Shown: positions 1-4,177 of the stretch, piece after piece
Layout of the letters: every line of letters starts with the position of its first letter
Numbering within the stretch: position 1 is the stretch's first letter
Assembly (NCBI GenBank): GCA_046261635.1
Contig: JBHEOL010000325.1
Location: 1-6,151 of the forward strand
DNA: 6,151 bases
Source: JBHEPS01 sp046261635
Lineage (GTDB): Bacteria; Acidobacteriota; Thermoanaerobaculia; Gp7-AA8
Direction of reading: 5' to 3'
The notes under the pieces: model-generated
What the model was told of the DNA's origin: nothing
What the model saw: the letters and a program-made list of their open reading frames with translations, nothing else
The model's database searches: none
Translations under genes and position numbers: made by a program

Positions 1-492
1 GATCTCGTCGTCCAGGGGCGTCGACTTTCCGAGCGCCGGGTCCGGCATCATTCCGGAGAACGAGAATTTCGTTCCGTCGGCTGAGACCTTTCCGGTCATG
101 GTCATCATGTACGTGCTCATCGAGTCCATCCAGGTCGCGACATATTCCCCTTCCATGTTGTCGTAACCGGTGTAGCCGAGTCCCTCGAACGGCTGGCCCA
201 TGACGTTGCCGTTGAACTTCTGCTCGATCCAGCGGCCGCCCAGAACCCAACGGCTCTCCGAAGTGGCCGTCGCCTCTTCGCCGGGCGTGTCCGGCGCGTG
301 CCACATGGTCATCTTCACATCGAACGAGCCCACCATCGGGCTCAGCGCCTGGTGAGGATCGCCGGGAGTACCCGCTTTGATCCACGCCTCCATGGCGGCC
401 TTCTCCTCGGCCGACATCTCGGGCATTTCCTGGGCGACCGCGACGGCCGCCATCAAACAAATGGAGAGAACCCACACAAATCGCTGCTTCAT
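1..492 (-). CDS. DUF1579-family exported protein (N-terminal part, runs off window)
   Basis: This is the 5' part of a leftward gene: 164 codons from the ATG at 492-490 stay open to base 1, and the stop lies outside the window. Residues 1-20 form a typical Sec signal peptide: basic MKQR, a hydrophobic stretch, then AVA before Q21. C12 lacks a lipobox context, so a soluble periplasmic or secreted protein is likely. The mature part matches the DUF1579 (PF07617) pattern: HQALSPMVGSFDVK (47-60), GGRWIEQKFNG (85-95), PFEGLGYTGYDN (101-112) and TWMDSMST (120-127). The biochemical function of this family is not established. The start is well supported by AAAGGAGA at 498-505, about 5 nt upstream of the ATG. 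The gene is divergent from clpS across the heptamer element, and no functional link to the N-degron genes is evident. Confidence 0.88.
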   Translation of the reverse strand, partial: MKQRFVWVLSICLMAAVAVAQEMPEMSAEEKAAMEAWIKAGTPGDPHQALSPMVGSFDVKMTMWHAPDTPGEEATATSESRWVLGGRWIEQKFNGNVMGQPFEGLGYTGYDNMEGEYVATWMDSMSTYMMTMTGKVSADGTKFSFSGMMPDPALGKSTPLDDEI

Positions 493-523
493 ACGAATCT
501 CCTTTCGTTCCGGGGAAGGGAGA

Positions 524-529
524 ATTGTA
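524..529 (-). promoter_or_regulatory. Candidate -10 box (TACAAT) for the DUF1579 gene
   Basis: Read on the minus strand, 529-524 is TACAAT, five of six matches to the sigma-70 -10 consensus, in otherwise GC-rich DNA. It would place the transcript start near 517 and give a leader of about 25 nt carrying the strong Shine-Dalgarno. At 17-bp spacing the -35 position (552-547) reads TAGCCC, a poor match that lies inside the left heptamer arm. The promoter is therefore inferred from the -10 box alone. Confidence 0.35.
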
Positions 530-535
530 GAGAAG

Positions 536-612
536 CCAGGGGCTAGGGGCTAGGGGCTAGGGGCTGGGAAAGTCAGAGATCAGAAACAAGAGCCAGAAGC
601 CAGAAGGGCTTA
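536..612. repeat. Left arm of inverted heptamer element (11 units x 7 bp)
   Basis: Eleven consecutive 7-bp units in one phase. The outer part reads CCAGGGG, then CTAGGGG three times, then CTGGGAA. The inner part drifts to AGTCAGA, GATCAGA, AACAAGA, GCCAGAA twice and GGGCTTA. The outer 28 bp (536-563) can pair with 730-757 with one mismatch and two G-T wobbles. The inner AGCC-type units correspond in order to the inner units of the right arm. The 7-bp period is not a codon multiple, so the pattern does not come from coding constraint. From memory, similar heptamer strings occur in intergenic DNA of some GC-rich bacteria; this was not checked. Confidence 0.85.
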
Positions 613-680
613 GCCTCGCTGCGATCTGTTCCGCTGCCTCTGGCGTCATGGGTAGCCTCCTCAGGGAGTAGAGTCCTCGT
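613..680. other. 68-bp non-repetitive core between the heptamer arms
   Basis: The core separates the two arms and has no heptamer periodicity. On the minus strand it contains GAGGAGG just upstream of an ATG at 649-647. This opens a 30-codon frame (649-557) running into the left arm, starting MTPEAAEQIAARLS and ending with TAG inside the CTAGGGG units. The frame may be chance or the remnant of a gene that the arms once flanked. No family is recognisable. A 4-bp stem (CTCC/GGAG around TCAG) near 657-668 is too weak to call. Confidence 0.4.
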
Positions 681-757
681 CTGGCTATTGGCTTTGGGCT
701 TTTGACTTCCCCTAGCCCCTGGTCCCTAGTCCCTAGTCCCTAGCCCCTAGCCCCTGT
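681..757. repeat. Right arm of inverted heptamer element (11 units x 7 bp)
   Basis: Eleven in-phase 7-bp units, the same number and total length as the left arm. In order they are CTGGCTA, TTGGCTT, TGGGCTT, TTGACTT, CCCCTAG, CCCCTGG, TCCCTAG three times, CCCCTAG and CCCCTGT. Read in reverse complement from the outside, the order is CTAGGG-type units, then AAGTCAA, then AAGCC-type units, matching the gradient of the left arm. The arm ends 48 bp before the clpS ATG. The remaining 758-805 shows no clear promoter or Shine-Dalgarno, so clpS transcription may start within or beyond this element. Confidence 0.85.
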
Positions 758-805
758 CTCTCCGGAATCCCCTCCGCTGGCCCCCCGTTGACCTGACTGC
801 AAGCC

Positions 806-1120
806 ATGTTGCCCCCCCAGTCGGAACACGAGGAGTCGGCGGTCGCCGAGAGCCGGACGACGCCCAAAAGGCCGCCCCTCTACCGGGTGCTGCTTCACAA
901 CGACGATTTCACCACGATGGACTTCGTCGTCCACGTCCTCGAGACTGTCTTCGGGCAGCCGAACGAGAAGGCGGTCCAGATCATGCTCCACGTCCATGTG
1001 CGGGGAGCCGGTGTGGCGGGCGTCTATACCTACGAGATCGCCGAGATGAAGGTCAACGAGGCGACGTCGCTGGCGCGGCTGCACGAGTTTCCGCTGCTCT
1101 GCACGATGGAAGAACAATGA
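806..1120 (+). CDS. clpS: ClpS, N-degron recognition adaptor for ClpA
   Basis: A 104-residue cytoplasmic adaptor, close to the 106 residues of E. coli ClpS. It binds proteins with Leu, Phe, Tyr or Trp at the N-terminus and delivers them to ClpA-ClpP. Residues 1-24 are a flexible N-terminal extension; in E. coli this extension is needed for substrate delivery. The folded core begins at PLYRVLLHNDDFTTMDFVV (24-42). N32, D33, D34, M38 and H64 (in HVHVRGAG) align with the known N-degron pocket residues. The family signatures EIAEMKV (77-83) and HEFPLLCTMEE (93-103) follow. ATG 806 is the only ATG that keeps a full extension, and an in-frame TGA lies just upstream at 794-796. No good Shine-Dalgarno precedes it. 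The stop overlaps the clpA start (ATGA, 1117-1120), which suggests translational coupling. Confidence 0.96.
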   Translation: MLPPQSEHEESAVAESRTTPKRPPLYRVLLHNDDFTTMDFVVHVLETVFGQPNEKAVQIMLHVHVRGAGVAGVYTYEIAEMKVNEATSLARLHEFPLLCTMEEQ

Positions 1121-3390
1121 TCACACGCGAGCTCCAACAGACGTTTGCGCGGGCGGTGCAGGATGCCACCGGGCGGAGGCACGAATACCTCACGCTCGAG
1201 CATCTTCTGCTGGCCCTTGCCGACGACCCCGATGCGAATGAAGTCCTGGAATCGGTGGGAATCGATCTCGAGGCTCTGCGGAAGGGGCTCGAGGAGTTTC
1301 TCGGCGCGCACGTTCAGAGCGGAAGCGGCGACGTCGTCCCGACCGAAACGACCGCGTTCAGGCGGGTCCTCGAGCATGCGCTCATCCACATCCAGAGCTC
1401 GGGCCGCGACGAGCTCGACGGAGCGCACCTGCTCGCCTCGATCTTCCAGGCGAGGGATTCCCACGCCGTCTGGCTGCTCGAGGAGCAGGGAGTCACGCGC
1501 CTCGACGTTCTCTCCTACATCTCCCACGGAATCCAACGAGTGGGTGAGACCGACTTCGGGGAGTCCGACTCCCCTGGTGACGAGGATGGAGTCGAGGACG
1601 AAGAGGCCTCGCTCAGCCGGGGAAAGAAGAAGAAGGACGCGCTTTCGACGTTCGCCGTGAATCTGGTCGCGCGCGCGGCCGCCGGAGAGATCGACCCGCT
1701 GATCGGGCGCGGGCCCGAGCTCGAGCGCACCGTTCAGATCCTCTGCCGCCGAAAGAAGAACAACCCTCTTCTCGTGGGCGAGCCGGGGGTCGGAAAGACC
1801 GCGATCGCCGAGGGGCTGGCGCGAAGGATTCACGAGGGGAACGTCCCCGCCATCCTCCGTTCGGCCGAGGTCTGGGCGCTCGACATGGGAGCGCTGCTCG
1901 CAGGGACGAAATACCGGGGTGAGTTCGAGCAGCGGCTGAAGGCGGTGATCGGCGAGCTGACGAAGAAGGAAAACGCGATCCTGTTCATCGACGAGATCCA
2001 CACGATCGTCGGAGCGGGAGCTGTGAGCGGCGGAACGATGGACGCCTCGAACATCGTCAAGCCGGCGCTCGCCGCCGGCAAGCTGCGCTGCATCGGGTCG
2101 ACGACGTTCTCCGAGTACAAGACCGCCTTCGAGCGCGACCGCGCTCTGGCGCGGCGATTCCAGAAGATCGAGATCGGTGAGCCGACGATCGCCGACACGA
2201 TCCTGATTCTCGAGGGTCTCCGCAGCTACTACGAGACGTTTCACAACGTCCGTTTCACGCCCGAGGCGATGACACTGGCGGCGGAGCTGGCTGCCAAGTA
2301 CCTTCACGACCGCCATCTGCCCGACAGCGCGATCGACGTGCTCGACGAGGCGGGAGCCCGCTCGCGCATGGAGGCCGAGGCGGCCGAGGCCGGCGCACCT
2401 CCTCCCGAGCCCGCCACGATCGGCGAGGCCGAGGTGGAGCTCGTCGTCGCACGCATGGCCAAGGTGCCGCCGAAGACCGTCGGCGGAAGCGAGAAGGACC
2501 GGCTCAAGGGGCTGGAGGAGGATCTTCGCGCCGTCATCTACGGTCAGGACGAAGCGATCCGCCAGGTCGTCTCCGCGATCAAGCTTTCGCGCTCCGGCCT
2601 GGGTGCGGCCGACAAGCCGATCGGATCGTTCCTCTTTTCCGGCCCGACCGGAGTCGGCAAGACCGAGCTCGCGAATCAGCTCGCGAAATCCCTCGGGGTC
2701 GAGTTCATCCGCTTCGACATGAGCGAGTACCAGGAGGCGCACACCGTCTCGCGCCTCATCGGCGCTCCCCCCGGATACGTCGGCTTCGACCAGGGAGGAC
2801 TCCTCACCGACGCCATCAGTCGCACGCCTTACGCCGTTCTCGTGCTCGACGAGATCGAGAAGGCCCATCCCAATCTCTATTCGATCCTGCTTCAGGTGAT
2901 GGACCACGCGACCCTGACCGACAACAACGGCAAGCGGGCCGACTTCAGGAACGTCGTGCTGATCATGACGACCAACGCCGGCGCGAGGGAGCTTTCGGAA
3001 GCGGGAATCGGCTTCGGCACGATGGCGGGCGGCAGCGGCCGTGGAGCGATCGAGCGCACCTTCGCGCCCGAGTTCCGCAATCGCCTCGACGGCTGGATCG
3101 TCTTCCACCAGCTCCCTCCCGACATCATCGCGAAGGTCGTCGACAAGTTCCTTCGTGAGGTGGAGGCCCAGCTCGCGCCGAAGGACATCCACCTCGAGGT
3201 CACTCCCGCCGCTCGGGAATGGCTCGCCACCAAGGGCCACGACCGCACCTACGGCGCCCGCCCCATCGCCCGGCTCATCCAGTCGAAGATCAAGGAGCCG
3301 CTCGTCGATCGGGTTCTCTTCGGCGATCTCAGCGCGGGAGGCACGGTGACCGTGGACGTCCGCGACGGCGAGTTGGTCGCCCTGGAGTAG
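1117..3390 (+). CDS. clpA: ClpA, AAA+ unfoldase subunit of ClpAP protease
   Basis: A 757-residue double-ring AAA+ ATPase that unfolds substrates and threads them into ClpP. The N-domain (about 1-142), the docking site for ClpS, carries the Clp_N signature RRHEYLTLEHLLLAL (20-34). A charged linker follows, then D1 with Walker A GEPGVGKT (221-228), pore loop KYRG (265-268), Walker B ILFIDE (288-293) and arginines at 346-347. D2 has Walker A GPTGVGKT (509-516), pore loop GYVG (553-556), Walker B VLVLDE (574-579), NRLD with R656 as likely arginine finger, and sensor-2 GARP (713-716). IGF at 631-633 occupies the ClpP-docking loop (IGL in E. coli), so a ClpP partner is expected elsewhere. There is no long middle coiled coil as in ClpB or ClpC. 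The chain stops right after the D2 small domain and lacks the C-terminal tail of E. coli ClpA. Translation is probably coupled to clpS; only a weak GGAAG lies upstream. Confidence 0.97.
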   Translation: MITRELQQTFARAVQDATGRRHEYLTLEHLLLALADDPDANEVLESVGIDLEALRKGLEEFLGAHVQSGSGDVVPTETTAFRRVLEHALIHIQSSGRDELDGAHLLASIFQARDSHAVWLLEEQGVTRLDVLSYISHGIQRVGETDFGESDSPGDEDGVEDEEASLSRGKKKKDALSTFAVNLVARAAAGEIDPLIGRGPELERTVQILCRRKKNNPLLVGEPGVGKTAIAEGLARRIHEGNVPAILRSAEVWALDMGALLAGTKYRGEFEQRLKAVIGELTKKENAILFIDEIHTIVGAGAVSGGTMDASNIVKPALAAGKLRCIGSTTFSEYKTAFERDRALARRFQKIEIGEPTIADTILILEGLRSYYETFHNVRFTPEAMTLAAELAAKYLHDRHLPDSAIDVLDEAGARSRMEAEAAEAGAPPPEPATIGEAEVELVVARMAKVPPKTVGGSEKDRLKGLEEDLRAVIYGQDEAIRQVVSAIKLSRSGLGAADKPIGSFLFSGPTGVGKTELANQLAKSLGVEFIRFDMSEYQEAHTVSRLIGAPPGYVGFDQGGLLTDAISRTPYAVLVLDEIEKAHPNLYSILLQVMDHATLTDNNGKRADFRNVVLIMTTNAGARELSEAGIGFGTMAGGSGRGAIERTFAPEFRNRLDGWIVFHQLPPDIIAKVVDKFLREVEAQLAPKDIHLEVTPAAREWLATKGHDRTYGARPIARLIQSKIKEPLVDRVLFGDLSAGGTVTVDVRDGELVALE

Positions 3391-3424
3391 GGCGGATGGC
3401 ATCACCGCCCCCCGGCGAATCGAG

Positions 3425-4066
3425 ATGAGCCGATTTCCCAATCCCCGTTTCGCCCTTCACGACATCGTAGCGATCGGAGATGATCTCGATCCCGATACTC
3501 TCGTCGACGCCTACCACCACGGCATCTTCCCCTGGCCGACCGAGGAGATCCCTCTTCCCTGGTTCTCACCGCGCAGAAGGGCGGTCCTGCTGTTCGACGA
3601 CCTTCACATCTCCCGCAGCCTGTCACGCGCCCGTCGTCAATCGTCCTGGTCGATGACGATCGATCGCGATTTCGAGGGTGTGATCCGGGGATGCGCGGCA
3701 ACTCCCAGGCCGGGGCAGTCGGGCACCTGGATCTTCCCCCCGATCGTCGATGCGTACCTCCGCCTCAACGAGCTCGGGCATGCGCACAGCGCCGAGGTGT
3801 GGGATGGAGACGAGCTGATCGGCGGCATCTACGGCGTCGACATGGGAGGCGCGTTCGGCGGAGAGAGCATGTTCTTCCGGCGGCCGAATGCCTCGAAGCT
3901 CGCACTGCTCCACCTGATCGATCACCTTCGCTCGCGAGGGCTCGACTGGATGGATGTCCAGGTGATGACTCCGCACATGAGAGCGCTCGGAGCGAAGCTG
4001 ATGCTCAGGCCGAAGTTCCTCGACCTGCTCGAATCGACCCGGATGCGGAACCTGCGGCTCTTCTGA
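3425..4066 (+). CDS. aat: Leucyl/phenylalanyl-tRNA--protein transferase
   Basis: A 213-residue cytoplasmic enzyme that transfers Leu or Phe from aminoacyl-tRNA to proteins with N-terminal Lys or Arg, creating a primary degron read by ClpS. Family motifs occur in order: FPNPRFA (4-10), GDDLDPDTLVDAYHHGIFPW (18-37), PWFSPRRRAVL (45-55), LHISRSL (60-66), SGTWIFPPIVDAYLRLNELG (99-118), AHSAEVW (120-126), GGIYGV (133-138), GESMFF (146-151), NASKLALLHL (155-164) and DVQVMTPHM (177-185). E147, D177 and Q179 align with E. coli E156, D186 and Q188, residues implicated in catalysis. The N-terminus is about 10 residues shorter than in E. coli and the C-terminal extension is also reduced, but the catalytic GNAT-like core is complete. 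It lies 34 bp after clpA on the same strand with no terminator between, so it probably shares the transcript. No strong Shine-Dalgarno precedes the ATG. Confidence 0.96.
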   Translation: MSRFPNPRFALHDIVAIGDDLDPDTLVDAYHHGIFPWPTEEIPLPWFSPRRRAVLLFDDLHISRSLSRARRQSSWSMTIDRDFEGVIRGCAATPRPGQSGTWIFPPIVDAYLRLNELGHAHSAEVWDGDELIGGIYGVDMGGAFGGESMFFRRPNASKLALLHLIDHLRSRGLDWMDVQVMTPHMRALGAKLMLRPKFLDLLESTRMRNLRLF

Positions 4067-4129
4067 AGACCCGACTCAGTTCACTCGGAACGAAGGGGAG
4101 GCGATCCATCGTCCCTGTGGTTCTGGAAA

Positions 4130-4146
4130 CTTGCGCGGCGTGCAAG
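4130..4146 (+). other. Small hairpin in the aat to sensor-gene gap
   Basis: CTTGCGC (4130-4136) and GTGCAAG (4140-4146) form a 7-bp stem, one pair a G-U wobble, with a GGC loop. It lies 64 bp after the aat stop and 32 bp before the next start. No T-run follows, so it is not a canonical intrinsic terminator. It could slow transcription, lie in the next gene's leader, or be chance. The rest of 4067-4177 shows no clear promoter. Confidence 0.3.
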
Positions 4147-4167
4147 GTTCGCTTACCGTCGAAGACG

Positions 4168-4172
4168 AGGGG
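4168..4172 (+). promoter_or_regulatory. Ribosome binding site that decides the GTG start of the sensor gene
   Basis: AGGGG, within GAGGGG at 4167-4172, lies 5 nt before GTG 4178 but only 2 nt before the tandem GTG at 4175. The later start is therefore preferred. The first in-frame ATG (4220) falls inside the hydrophobic core of the signal peptide and would destroy it. Confidence 0.6.
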
Positions 4173-4177
4173 TTGTG

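Noticed and set aside
702..730. TTGACT (702-707) as -35 with CCTAGT (725-730) as -10 for clpS
   Set aside because: The spacing is right and the -35 is good, but the -10 matches only three of six positions and both hexamers are just heptamer units. It is not strong enough to annotate.
539..757. CRISPR-like array
   Set aside because: The units are 7 bp with no spacers and sit in two inverted blocks. This is a tandem heptamer element, not a CRISPR array.
788..793. TTGACC as a -35 box for clpS
   Set aside because: It lies only 12 bp before the ATG, so its -10 box would fall inside the coding region and no suitable hexamer is there.
740..1117. A 125-codon minus-strand frame covering clpS
   Set aside because: It is antisense to a complete, well-conserved clpS, is rich in Arg and Gly, and has no domain or ribosome binding site support.
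1030..3441. An 803-codon open frame on the minus strand opposite clpA
   Set aside because: It is the codon-position shadow expected opposite a GC-rich gene. Its translation is a low-complexity Arg/Asp/Glu/Leu mix without a recognisable family, while the plus strand encodes an unmistakable ClpA.
4072..4089. CCGA/TCGG inverted repeat after aat as a terminator
   Set aside because: The stem is only 4 bp with a 10-nt loop and no T-run follows.
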